Assembly (NCBI GenBank): GCA_028710605.1
Contig: JAQTTU010000005.1
Span: 1 to 64,000 of the forward strand
Reading direction: 5' to 3'
Length of the DNA stretch: 64,000 bases
From: Sideroxydans sp.
GTDB taxonomy: Bacteria; Pseudomonadota; Gammaproteobacteria; Burkholderiales; Gallionellaceae
The notes under the pieces are model-generated. The model saw nothing but the letters and a program-made list of their open reading frames with translations, ran no database searches and had not been told where the DNA came from. Positions 45,882 through 54,854 of the stretch are shown here, in pieces. The number at the start of each line of letters is the position of its first letter. The first letter of the stretch is position 1. The translations under genes were made by a program, and so were the position numbers.

Positions 45882-46909
45882 TCCCGCGCCACTTTCAGCA
45901 ACGCCTCTTCCGACAAATCACTCAACGCCACGCGCTTGGCCTGTTCCAGCTTGGCGAAGTGTTTGCCCAGCGCGCGCAGGTAGCTGGGGTCGTAGTGTAT
46001 TTCCAGCAGTTCGCGCACCAGCGCGCCGAAGTCTTCGGCCTGGATCAGGTCGCTCCAGTGTTCCAGTTGTTTGTGGCCGTGGAACGGCAGCAGCACTTGC
46101 AGTTTTTCGATAAGCAGTTCGGGGTTGTCTATGAGGTGGCGGTAGTCTTCCAGCAGCAATTCGATGCGCGCCTCCGTTGTGGTGTCCAGCAGCACGCAGT
46201 CGCTGGCGTGCATGGTTTCGACCAACGCAGCGGGCAGGGTGAGGCGGCCTATCTTGTTGCTTTCCGCTTCCACATATACGGTCTTGCTCGCATCAAAATT
46301 TTGCAGCGCTTGCACCAGCGAGGTGTCGAACCATTTTTGCGAAGGTTGGTCTTGCAGCGGCAAGCCGCCCAGCACCGAGCCGCGATGTTGCGCCAGCCCT
46401 TCGAGGTCGAGCACTTGCGCGCCGTTGGCGGCGAGTGCGGCGAGCAGGCGGCTTTTGCCCGAACCGGTCGGGCCGCAGATCACGCGGTAGGTGAATTTTT
46501 CGGGCAGGGCATCGAGCTGGTCCAGTACGTGGCGGCGATACGCCTTGTAGCCGCCTTCCAGTTTGTGCGCCGCCCAGCCCACTTGCGCGAGGATGATGCT
46601 CATCGCGCCGCTGCGTTGTCCGCCGCGCCAGCAATAGATCAGCGGTCGCCACGATTTCGGGTGCGCGGCGAAGCGCGTTTCGATGTGGTGCGCGATGTTC
46701 TTCGCCACCAGCGCCGCGCCCACTTTGCGCGCCTCGAACGGCGACACCTGCTTGTACAGCGTACCCACGGTGACGCGCTCCGCGTCCGATAACACCGGGC
46801 AATTGATCGCGCCGGGGATGTGGTCGTCGGCGAATTCGGCGGGTGTGCGCGCGTCGATGATTTCGTCGAATTCGCCAAGTTGTGATAGGTTCGCGGTTCT
46901 GAATAACAT
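45875..46909 (-). CDS. selU: tRNA 2-selenouridine synthase
   Basis: rhodanese DEIIDARTPAEFADDHIPGAINCPVL; YCWRGGQRSGAM; ICGPTGSGKSRLLAALAANGAQVLDLEGLAQHRGS. Confidence 0.93.
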   Translation of the reverse strand: MLFRTANLSQLGEFDEIIDARTPAEFADDHIPGAINCPVLSDAERVTVGTLYKQVSPFEARKVGAALVAKNIAHHIETRFAAHPKSWRPLIYCWRGGQRSGAMSIILAQVGWAAHKLEGGYKAYRRHVLDQLDALPEKFTYRVICGPTGSGKSRLLAALAANGAQVLDLEGLAQHRGSVLGGLPLQDQPSQKWFDTSLVQALQNFDASKTVYVEAESNKIGRLTLPAALVETMHASDCVLLDTTTEARIELLLEDYRHLIDNPELLIEKLQVLLPFHGHKQLEHWSDLIQAEDFGALVRELLEIHYDPSYLRALGKHFAKLEQAKRVALSDLSEEALLKVARDL

Positions 46910-46925
46910 TGAAAAATCCTAAAAG

Positions 46926-47078
46926 CGTTTTGCCCGCAGATTACACAGATTAACGCCGATTAAAAAAACAACAAACCTCAGTGAATTTTTACACCTTTCG
47001 GGTGAGGAACAACTCGTCAATTATCCTCAGATAATCTGCGTAAATCTGCGTAATCTGCGGGCTGAACTGGGGCTTTAA
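46926..47078. repeat. CCGCAGATTA-type short-period inverted-repeat element D
   Basis: gcccgcagattacacagattaacgccgatta ... ctgcgtaaatctgcgtaatctgcgggc. Confidence 0.8.
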
Positions 47079-47091
47079 TATTGGAGAAAGA

Positions 47092-48132
47092 ATGAACGAA
47101 GTGAAATTGACCCGATTGTCGCACGGTGGCGGATGCGGCTGCAAAATTGCACCGGCGATGCTGCAACAAATCCTCGGCGAAGCGCAACAGAAATTGCCCT
47201 TCCCCGATCTGCTGGTGGGCACGGAAACCAGCGACGATGCGGCGGTGTATCGCCTCAACGAGCAGCAGGCGATCATCGCCACCACCGATTTTTTCATGCC
47301 CATCGTGGATGACCCGTTCGATTTCGGGCGCATCGCGGCCACCAACGCCATCTCCGACGTATATGCCATGGGCGGCACGCCCATCATGGCGCTGGCTATC
47401 GTCGGCATGCCTATCGACAAACTATCGCCGGAAACCATTCGCAAGATTTTGCAGGGCGGCGAATCCGTGTGCCGCGATGCGGGCATCCCGCTGGCGGGCG
47501 GACATTCCATCGACTCGCAAGAGCCGATCTACGGCCTGGTGGCGCTGGGCGTGGTACATCCCGACCAGTTGAAAAAGAACAGCGCGGCGCAAGCGGGCGA
47601 TGTGCTGATCCTCGGCAAAGGGCTGGGCGTGGGTGTGCTGGCGGCGGCGCTGAAAAAAGAAATTTTGTCCGACGCAGGCTACGCGCAACTGATTGCCACC
47701 ACCACGCAACTGAACAAAGTCGGCAGCGCGCTGGCCGCGATGAATGGCGTGCACGCGCTGACCGATGTGACCGGCTTCGGCCTGTTCGGGCATCTGCTGG
47801 AAATGTGCCGAGGCTCGGGCTTGGGCGCAGAAGTGAAATTCGCCAACGTGCCCGTGTTGTCGGAAGCCTTGCCCTTGGTGCAGCAAGACATCGTGCCCGG
47901 CGCGGTGGGGCGCAACTTGGTGAGCTACGGCCACGAAGTGGATTGCGCGTTCGACATCCAGGTATGGCAACACAAACTGTTGGCCGACCCGCAAACCAGC
48001 GGCGGCTTGCTGGTCGCGGTTGCGCCGGAACATGCCGACGAAGTGCTGGCGTGTTTTCGCGAAGCGGGATTCGCGCAGGCGGCGGCGGTCGGTGTGATGC
48101 GGCAAGGCGCGCCGCGCGTGGCGGTGGTTTGA
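47092..48132 (+). CDS. selD: Selenide, water dikinase
   Basis: LSHGGGCGCKIAPAMLQQIL; DDAAVYRLNEQQAIIATTDFFMPIVDDPFDFGRIAATNAISDVYAMGG. Confidence 0.95.
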   Translation: MNEVKLTRLSHGGGCGCKIAPAMLQQILGEAQQKLPFPDLLVGTETSDDAAVYRLNEQQAIIATTDFFMPIVDDPFDFGRIAATNAISDVYAMGGTPIMALAIVGMPIDKLSPETIRKILQGGESVCRDAGIPLAGGHSIDSQEPIYGLVALGVVHPDQLKKNSAAQAGDVLILGKGLGVGVLAAALKKEILSDAGYAQLIATTTQLNKVGSALAAMNGVHALTDVTGFGLFGHLLEMCRGSGLGAEVKFANVPVLSEALPLVQQDIVPGAVGRNLVSYGHEVDCAFDIQVWQHKLLADPQTSGGLLVAVAPEHADEVLACFREAGFAQAAAVGVMRQGAPRVAVV

Positions 48133-48152
48133 TTCAAGCAAATCAATCATTA

Positions 48153-48276
48153 CCGTCATTCCCGCGAAGGCGGGAATCCAGTTGAATAAAAATCGCCGCG
48201 AAGCGGGTCAACACAAGGGTTTTGTCCGCTTCGCGGATGATTGTTTTGCTGGATTCCCGCCTTCGCGGGAATGACG
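48153..48276. repeat. HSGESRNP/AFAGMT-type palindromic repeat, copy 3
   Basis: ccgtcattcccgcgaaggcgggaatccag...ctggattcccgccttcgcgggaatgacg. Confidence 0.85.
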
Positions 48277-48302
48277 ATGTAATTGATTATGCGTATTCGG
48301 AT

Positions 48303-48377
48303 TGGTACCCCAGACCGGAATCGAACCGGTAACTAACCCTTAGGAGGGGCTTGTTATATCCATTTAACTACCGGGGC
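48303..48377 (-). tRNA. tRNA-Arg (anticodon CCT), CCA encoded
   Basis: rc: GCCCCGGTAGTTAAATGGATATAACAAGCCCCTCCTAAGGGTTAGTTACCGGTTCGATTCCGGTCTGGGGTACCA; cloverleaf foldable, anticodon loop CTCCTAA. Confidence 0.93.
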
Positions 48378-48505
48378 AGCGGCGCGCATTCTAACGTAAA
48401 ATCCCGCCCCCGCTGGTGTGGAGCTTGGTAAAAACGTGTCCGTGTCAAAACTTGATGCAGGTCGTGCTCCCGCAACGTGAAAGCAGATATTAAGAAAGGC
48501 TCGAA

Positions 48506-48955
48506 ATGAAATTTCCGAATACAAATTTGTTCGCGGCATGGTTCTTCCTGGTGCAAATGGTGGTGCAGGGCTGGGTGGTCGAGACGGGGCGCACGTTGCT
48601 GGAACTGCTGGGCGCTCAGACAGCGGAAGGCAGCGTTCCCGCCCGCCTGGTGGGCGCATTGCTGCTGATGTTTGCGATTTATCTGGTGGTGTATTTTCGC
48701 CGTTCACTGCCGCCGCAAGGCAAGCCGGAAGGCAACGGATTTAACATCGGCCACCGCCTGCTGTTGGCGGGAAATGTGCTGGCGGCGCTGTTGTTCGTGT
48801 TCCAGTTTTTTGAATCCGGCATCACCGATCACAACACCCATCTGCTGCTGGTTCAATTCACCACCGCGTGCGGTTACCTTGCCATGGGTTTGATCGCCGC
48901 CGGGTTCTCGCTCATTTATCAATCGTCGCTACCGCAGGAAGAAAAGACCCGTTAA
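48506..48955 (+). CDS. Hypothetical four-TM membrane protein
   Basis: MKFPNTNLFAAWFFLVQMVVQGWVVETGRTLLELLG...; directly upstream of the ABC-F gene. Confidence 0.7.
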   Translation: MKFPNTNLFAAWFFLVQMVVQGWVVETGRTLLELLGAQTAEGSVPARLVGALLLMFAIYLVVYFRRSLPPQGKPEGNGFNIGHRLLLAGNVLAALLFVFQFFESGITDHNTHLLLVQFTTACGYLAMGLIAAGFSLIYQSSLPQEEKTR

Positions 48956-50853
48956 TGCCGTACATCATTTTAGACAAAGCTTCTCTCGCTTTCGGTCACG
49001 TCGCGCTGCTGCATGAAGTGAATTTCCAGCTCGACGAGGGCGAGCGCGTCGGCCTCATCGGGCGCAACGGTGGCGGCAAATCCAGCCTGCTCAAAGTGCT
49101 GGCCGGGGTGGCGCACTTGGACGACGGCACGCTGTGGCGGCAACCCGCCACGCGCATTTGCTATGTGAGTCAGGAGCCGGTGCTGGATGCCAGTGCCACC
49201 GTGTTCGACGAAGTGGCGCGCGGGCTGGGCGAGTTGCATCAGATCATCACCGACTACCATCACCTGTCGCATCAGCTGGGCGAGCCGGATGCCGATTACG
49301 ACACGCTGCTGGCTGCCATGCAGCCGCTGCAAACCGCGCTGGAAGCGCAAAACGGCTGGGCGATGCAGGCGCGCATCGAGACCGCGATCCAGCGGCTGGA
49401 ACTGGATGCGGATGCGCTGGTGGGTTCGCTTTCGGGCGGTGTGCGCAAGCGTGTGGCGCTGGCGCAGGCGCTGGTGGCCGAGCCGGAAGTATTGATTTTG
49501 GATGAGCCGACCAACCATCTGGATTTTTCTTCCATCGAATGGCTGGAAGGTCTGCTCAAGGATTTTCGCGGCAGCGTGTTGTTCGTCACGCACGACCGGC
49601 GTTTCCTCGATAATGTGGCCACGCGCATCGTCGAACTGGATAGAGGAAATTTGGGCAGCTTCCCCGGCAACTTCGCCGCCTACCTGAAGATCAAGGAACG
49701 CAATCTGGCGGATGAAGCGGTGGTCAACGCCAAGTTCGACAAAGTGCTGGCGCAGGAAGAGGTATGGATTCGCCAGGGTGTGAAAGCGCGGCGCACACGC
49801 AACGAAGGCCGCGTGCTGCGCTTGGAAGCGTTGCGTCTGGAACGCGCGGCGCGGCGCGAGAAGCAGGGCAAGGTCGAGATGAACCTGGACGCAGGCGAAC
49901 GCTCGGGCAAGCTGGTGGCGGAACTGGAGAATGTGAGCAAGACCTTCGGCACGCGCAAAGTGGTGGACAATTTTTCCTGCCGCATCCAGCGCGGCGACAA
50001 GATCGGTTTGTTGGGTCCCAACGGTGCGGGCAAGAGCACGTTGCTGAAAATCATTCTGGGCGAACTCGCGCCGGACAGCGGCACGGTAAAGCTGGGCACA
50101 AAAATCAGCGTGGCCTATTTCGACCAACTGCGCGCGCAGCTCGACGACAACGCCACGCTGGCCGACACCATCAGCCAGGGCTCGGATTTTGTCGAGATTG
50201 GCGGCGCAAAGAAACACGTCATCAGCTACCTCGGCGATTTCCTGTTCGCGCCGGAACGCGCGCGTTCGCCGGTGAAATCGCTGAGCGGTGGCGAGCGCAA
50301 CCGCCTGCTGCTGGCGCGCCTGTTCACGCGGCCTTCCAATGTGCTGGTGCTGGACGAACCGACCAACGACCTCGACATCGAAACGCTGGAACTGCTGGAA
50401 GAATTGCTGGCGCAATACGACGGCACATTGTTCCTGGTCAGCCATGACCGCGCTTTCCTCGACAACGTGGTGACGCAAGTCATCGCCTTTGAAGGCGACG
50501 GCAAGCTGATGGAATACGTGGGCGGTTACGAGGATTGGGTGCGCGTGAAGAAATTCGAGGCCAGCAAGAAAGCCGCTGTTGTCATGCCCGCCAAGCCCGC
50601 TGCCAAAGTTGAAACGAGCAAACCGAAAACTTCTGCCAAGCTCAGCTTCAAGGAACAAAAAGAACTGGACGAAATTCCGCAACGCATCGAAGCACTGGAA
50701 CGCGAACAGGAAGAAATCACCGCCGCGCTCGGCAGCGGCGCACTGTTTCGTGACAATCCATCACACGCCAAACAATTGCAGCAACGCGCGGGAGAAATCG
50801 AAGCGGAGTTGTTGCAAGTGATGGCGCGCTGGGAGGAGTTGGAAGGGAAGTAA
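48955..50853 (+). CDS. uup: ABC-F family ATPase, Uup-like
   Basis: two ABC cassettes GRNGGGKSSLLKVLAGV and GPNGAGKSTLLKIILGE; SLSGGVRKRVALAQAL; LSGGERNRLLLARLF; C-terminal coiled coil. Confidence 0.93.
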   Translation: MPYIILDKASLAFGHVALLHEVNFQLDEGERVGLIGRNGGGKSSLLKVLAGVAHLDDGTLWRQPATRICYVSQEPVLDASATVFDEVARGLGELHQIITDYHHLSHQLGEPDADYDTLLAAMQPLQTALEAQNGWAMQARIETAIQRLELDADALVGSLSGGVRKRVALAQALVAEPEVLILDEPTNHLDFSSIEWLEGLLKDFRGSVLFVTHDRRFLDNVATRIVELDRGNLGSFPGNFAAYLKIKERNLADEAVVNAKFDKVLAQEEVWIRQGVKARRTRNEGRVLRLEALRLERAARREKQGKVEMNLDAGERSGKLVAELENVSKTFGTRKVVDNFSCRIQRGDKIGLLGPNGAGKSTLLKIILGELAPDSGTVKLGTKISVAYFDQLRAQLDDNATLADTISQGSDFVEIGGAKKHVISYLGDFLFAPERARSPVKSLSGGERNRLLLARLFTRPSNVLVLDEPTNDLDIETLELLEELLAQYDGTLFLVSHDRAFLDNVVTQVIAFEGDGKLMEYVGGYEDWVRVKKFEASKKAAVVMPAKPAAKVETSKPKTSAKLSFKEQKELDEIPQRIEALEREQEEITAALGSGALFRDNPSHAKQLQQRAGEIEAELLQVMARWEELEGK

Positions 50854-50860
50854 CGAGGCG

Positions 50861-50899
50861 ACCCTCGTGGAGATGCCCGTCAATAGGCGATCTGCACAC
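50861..50899. repeat. GCCCGTCAATAGGC hairpin repeat, copy d
   Basis: accctcgtggagatgcccgtcaataggcgatctgcacac. Confidence 0.7.
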
Positions 50900-50904
50900 A
50901 TCTA

Positions 50905-51019
50905 TTCCCTCTCCCGCAGGCGGGAGAGGGGTAGGGTGAGGGGCGTTGAGAAACTGCGAGTTTTGTTGCATCGCATAGACCCTCATCCCCAGCCCTTCTC
51001 CCGCCTACGGGAGAAGGGA
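50905..51019. repeat. CCCTC...GAGGG inverted-repeat element with conserved core, copy B
   Basis: ccctctcccgcaggcgggagaggg...gttgagaaactgcgagttttgttgcatcgcatagaccctcatcccc...cttctcccgcctacgggagaaggg. Confidence 0.85.
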
Positions 51020-51054
51020 GTAAGTCCGGCATGGCGCTTAGGAGAGATAAGCAA

Positions 51055-52260
51055 ATGAACAAAAAATTTCTGCTGCTAACCCTCACCGCCGGAGCGCTGT
51101 GCCTGCCCGCTTGCACCACGCAACAAGTCATGCAGATCGCGCTGGCGCATGATCCGAAGGCGGCGCTCAAGAGCACGGTCGAGCATCGCGTCAACCAGTA
51201 CAAATACAACCCCGAACTCATCCTCGCCGACTTCAAAAAAGCCAAGGCGGAATATGACCGCCTGATGGGCAACGTGCAGAAAGAGAGCGGGGCGAAGTGG
51301 GGCAAGCGCGAATCGAATACCTTGCCCAGCCGCACGCGCTACGTGAAATACACCGAGAATTACAAGAACCGAGTGGTGGTGGATTACGATGCAGGCACGA
51401 TTTTGATCGAGCATCTGGATGAAGAAAAGGCGCAGGATAAGTTGCGCAACGCGGCGGTGGTCGCGTTGCTCACCCCGGACGACCCCGGTTCGGTCGATTT
51501 GTTTTCCGATAAGGAAATCGCGCTGACCGGCAAGCCCTACCTGCAAGAGCTGGTGGTGGACCAAAACAACACGGTGCTGAAGACACGCGAGGATGTCGAG
51601 CATTACGCCGATTATCTGGTGGGCAACCAATTGAAGCGCCGCACCATTGATGCCAACGGCAGCAAGAAGAACGTGCTGTATGTCGAGATGAACATGATTA
51701 ACTCGCACCTCGACAAACGCGCGCTGCAGTATGCCGCCACGGTGCGCAAAGAGTCGGATGCCACGCAAGTCAGCCGCAGCCTGATCTACGCCATCATCAA
51801 GATCGAAAGTTCGTTCAATCCCTATGCCGTGTCCAGCGTGCCCGCCTACGGCATGATGCAGCTCGTGCCATCCAGCGGCGGACGTGAGGCCTATCGCAAA
51901 GCGCGCGGCGAGGATGTGATGCCGAGCAAGGAATTTCTGTTCGATGCCGACAACAACATCGAGCTGGGCGCGGCCTATTTGGGCGTGTTGCTCAACGACA
52001 GCCCGCTGCACAATATCGACAACGCCGTGTCGCGCGAATACTGCGCCATCGCCGCCTACAACACCGGCCCCGGCAACGTGTTCCGCGCTTTCAGCAGCGC
52101 CAAGAAAAGCAGCGAGCGGCAGACCGAAGCAATCGACAAGATCAACTCAATGCGTCCCGATGAAGTGTACGACGCGCTGCGCACCAAACTGCCGTATGAG
52201 GAGACACGCGGCTACATCGTGAACGCGGTGGCAGCGAAGAAACGGTATGCGGTGATGTGA
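51055..52260 (+). CDS. mltC: Membrane-bound lytic murein transglycosylase, MltC-like
   Basis: lipobox TAGALCLPACTTQ; ALIYAIIKIESSFNPYAVSSVPAYGMMQLVPSSGG-type SLT motif; AAYNTGPGNVFRAF. Confidence 0.85.
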   Translation: MNKKFLLLTLTAGALCLPACTTQQVMQIALAHDPKAALKSTVEHRVNQYKYNPELILADFKKAKAEYDRLMGNVQKESGAKWGKRESNTLPSRTRYVKYTENYKNRVVVDYDAGTILIEHLDEEKAQDKLRNAAVVALLTPDDPGSVDLFSDKEIALTGKPYLQELVVDQNNTVLKTREDVEHYADYLVGNQLKRRTIDANGSKKNVLYVEMNMINSHLDKRALQYAATVRKESDATQVSRSLIYAIIKIESSFNPYAVSSVPAYGMMQLVPSSGGREAYRKARGEDVMPSKEFLFDADNNIELGAAYLGVLLNDSPLHNIDNAVSREYCAIAAYNTGPGNVFRAFSSAKKSSERQTEAIDKINSMRPDEVYDALRTKLPYEETRGYIVNAVAAKKRYAVM

Positions 52261-52277
52261 GTTATTGCGGAACAAGT

Positions 52278-52447
52278 TCCCTCTCCCGCAGGCGGGAGAG
52301 GGTTAGGGTGAGGGGCGTTGAGTAATAACCAATTTTGTTGCAACGCACAGACCCTCATCCCCAGCCCTTCTACCCGCAAGGGGTACGCCGGTGGGTGCCC
52401 CGCTGCTGCGCAGCGACCCTTCCGCAGTCCCGCCTGCGGGAGAAGGG
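52278..52447. repeat. CCCTC...GAGGG inverted-repeat element with conserved core, copy C, right arm split by a 57-nt insert
   Basis: cttct[acccgcaaggggtacgccggtgggtgcccc...ccgcagt]cccgcctgcgggagaaggg. Confidence 0.8.
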
Positions 52448-52461
52448 AGTAAATGGTTGGT

Positions 52462-53652
52462 TCACCGCGCACCCGCAGGCCTGGCAGCCAACGCCATCCC
52501 CGCCACCACACAAAACCCCGCCCCCGCATAAAACGTAAACGCCGCGCCGAGTTTGTCCCACAACAACCCCGCCAACACGCTGGCTACCAGCATCGCCAGT
52601 CCGCTCATCAAATTAAAGAATCCATACGCCGTGCCGCGCAAATCTGACGGGGTTGCATCGGCCACCATGCGCGCCAACAGGCCTTGCGTGAGCCCCATGT
52701 GCACGCCCCACAACGCCACGCCGAACAGCACTGTGGTCCAATGGTCGCCGCTCGCCAGCACCAAGTCGGCAGCGATTAATACCACCAGTCCCAGCACCAA
52801 TAATTTGGTGTGGCTCATGCTGTCCGAGAGTTTGCCGAAGGGGTAGGCCGAGGCGGCGTAGATCACGTTCATCGCCACCATCACCAGCGGCACCAGCGCC
52901 ACGGCGATGCCGCCCTGCGCGGCGCGCAGCACGAGGAAGGCTTCGCTGAAACGCGCCAAGGTGAACACCGCGCCGATTCCCACCACCCACCAATAGCTCG
53001 CGCCCAGCCGTTGCAGATTGGCGCGGCTGATCGGGTTGGTCGGTTTGTGTTCTCCCTGTCTTTCCGGTTCGTGCACGCCGAACAGCAGCAGCGCCACCGC
53101 CATTAAACCGGGAATCACCGCCACCCAAAACACCGCGCGAAAATCGTTGGCCCACAACAGCATCAGTCCCACGCCCAGCAACGGCCCGAGGAACGCGCCC
53201 ACCGTATCCAGCGATTGGCGCAAACCAAATGCCGCACCGCGAATCTCGGCAGGCGTGATGTCGGCGATCAAGGCATCGCGCGGCGCACCGCGCACACCTT
53301 TGCCCACGCGGTCGAGAAAGCGCGCGCTCAACACCATGCCCATGCCCGAGGCGATGGCGAACATCGGCTTGGTCAGCGCGCCCATTGCATAGCCGAACAG
53401 CGCCAACCCTTTGCGCTTGCCCAGGTAATCGCTCAACGCGCCGGAGAACACCTTCACCAGCAACGCCGTCGATTCCGCGATGCCCTCGATCACACCTACC
53501 GCCAGCGCGCTCGCACCCAGCACCGTCACCATGAACAGCGGCAACAAACTGTGGATCATCTCCGAAGAGATATCCATCAACAGACTGACAAAGCCCAACA
53601 CCCATACGCCGTTGGGGATTTTGGTTAAAGATTCTTTAGTGATGTTGGACAT
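52462..53652 (-). CDS. MFS transporter
   Basis: PNGVWVLGFVSLLMDISSEMIHSLLPLFMVTVLGASALAVGVIEGIAE; 12-TM pattern; SDYLGKRKGLAL. Confidence 0.9.
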   Translation of the reverse strand: MSNITKESLTKIPNGVWVLGFVSLLMDISSEMIHSLLPLFMVTVLGASALAVGVIEGIAESTALLVKVFSGALSDYLGKRKGLALFGYAMGALTKPMFAIASGMGMVLSARFLDRVGKGVRGAPRDALIADITPAEIRGAAFGLRQSLDTVGAFLGPLLGVGLMLLWANDFRAVFWVAVIPGLMAVALLLFGVHEPERQGEHKPTNPISRANLQRLGASYWWVVGIGAVFTLARFSEAFLVLRAAQGGIAVALVPLVMVAMNVIYAASAYPFGKLSDSMSHTKLLVLGLVVLIAADLVLASGDHWTTVLFGVALWGVHMGLTQGLLARMVADATPSDLRGTAYGFFNLMSGLAMLVASVLAGLLWDKLGAAFTFYAGAGFCVVAGMALAARPAGAR

Positions 53653-53671
53653 GCTTGGCGTGCCTTCATTG

Positions 53672-53762
53672 AATGTAGGATGGGTTGAGCGCAGCGATAC
53701 CCATCGTTTATGGTTTGCCGAAAATTGATGGGTATCGCTGCGCTCAACCCATCCTACAAATG
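53672..53762. repeat. TAGGATGGGTTGAGCGCAGCGATACCCATC inverted repeat
   Basis: gtaggatgggttgagcgcagcgatacccatc ... gatgggtatcgctgcgctcaacccatcctac. Confidence 0.85.
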
Positions 53763-54152
53763 TTTGCCGGAAAGTCGGTAAAAGAAATACGGCGCAACCA
53801 GCACCCACAGCAGAATCAACGGCCATAGCCGCCCGTGCACAATGTCGTAATTCGCCAGCAACTCAGCCCACGAACGCCCGCCGACATAATGGAAAAACAA
53901 AAACTCGAACGCCACCGTCAGCGCCAACCAGAACAGCCCGATGAACCACGCCTCGCGCGCCGACGCGGGCGGCCAGCGGCGCACGAACTGGCGGATCACC
54001 ACGGCAAATAAAAGGATGCCGCTGACGCAGGAAATCTGGTTCGCCAGTGGTTCGGAAATCTGCGTGCCGTAAGTGAGATCGCGCAAACCGCCGTTGACCA
54101 TGGCGACCGCCAGCAACACGAACCACGCAGCCAGATAGCGAAATTTCATCAA
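53754..54152 (-). CDS. Hypothetical membrane protein
   Basis: MMKFRYLAAWFVLLAVAMVNGGLRDLTYG...; four TM segments. Confidence 0.75.
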   Translation of the reverse strand: MMKFRYLAAWFVLLAVAMVNGGLRDLTYGTQISEPLANQISCVSGILLFAVVIRQFVRRWPPASAREAWFIGLFWLALTVAFEFLFFHYVGGRSWAELLANYDIVHGRLWPLILLWVLVAPYFFYRLSGKHL

Positions 54153-54685
54153 GACATTTTGGAAGGCAACTTGATCGTCTCGCCCGCCAGCATGAACACA
54201 CCCTTGCCCTGATGATGCAGCGTGCGCGGATTTTTCTGTGCAGGATCAAGCCACGCCTTCACCACTTCCAGCACAAAGAAGTTGTACTTGTTCACCATGC
54301 GCGTATCCACCACCTTGCATTCGAGATTGGCGAAACACTCGGCGATCAGCGGTGCGGCCACCAGCGCTGCGGGCAGCGCCGTCAGCTTGAACTTCTTGAA
54401 CTTATCGACCTTGCCGCCCGAACAATTGCCAATGCCCACCACCTGCTTCGCCAGCTCCTGCGTCGGAATATTCAGCACGCATTCCTTGGTCTTCGTCAGC
54501 GCCTCAAAACTGAAATTCCGCCCGCTAATCACGCACCCCACCAGCGGCGGCTCAAACTCCATCATCGTCTGCCACGACATGGTCATGATGTTGGGTTTGC
54601 CTTTGTGGGAGGTGGTGACCAGCAGCACGGGGCCGGGTTCGAGCAGGCGATAGACTTTGGATAACGGAAAAATTTTCTTTGCCAT
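54149..54685 (-). CDS. Flavin reductase-like domain protein
   Basis: PVLLVTTSHKGKPNIMTMSWQTMMEFEPPLVGCVISGRNFSFEALTKTKECVLNIPT. Confidence 0.9.
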   Translation of the reverse strand: MAKKIFPLSKVYRLLEPGPVLLVTTSHKGKPNIMTMSWQTMMEFEPPLVGCVISGRNFSFEALTKTKECVLNIPTQELAKQVVGIGNCSGGKVDKFKKFKLTALPAALVAAPLIAECFANLECKVVDTRMVNKYNFFVLEVVKAWLDPAQKNPRTLHHQGKGVFMLAGETIKLPSKMS

Positions 54686-54854
54686 TTCAGCACCCCTTTC
54701 ATCAAAGGAAGTTTGCAGCAGCCACTTTTTTCATTGCGCCGCACTATAGCGCCGTTGCTGACGAGTAACCAATTACCGTTCGGTCTGAGCGAAATAATGG
54801 TTTTTTTGTCTTGCCAATAAGTTGCAGTGAACCTCAACGCAAATTCAAAAGTCA

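Noticed and set aside
31847-47078. Short repeated units (CGCAGATTA etc.) as a CRISPR array
   Set aside because: Units are ~10 nt, contiguous, arranged as inverted pairs with no regular spacers, and no cas genes are present.
47092-47160. Possible selenocysteine-containing SelD
   Set aside because: The active-site position is TGC (Cys) in GGCTGCAAA context; no in-frame TGA.
48970-50682. 570-aa minus-strand ORF opposite the uup-like gene
   Set aside because: Antisense shadow of a well-supported ABC-F gene in GC-rich codon usage; composition is Arg/His/Gln-rich and lacks recognisable motifs.
53672-53762. Novel hairpin between the MFS gene and its neighbour
   Set aside because: Matches a palindrome type (GATGGGTATCGCTGCGCTCAACCCATCCTAC) I recognise as common in proteobacterial genomes; listed as a repeat only.
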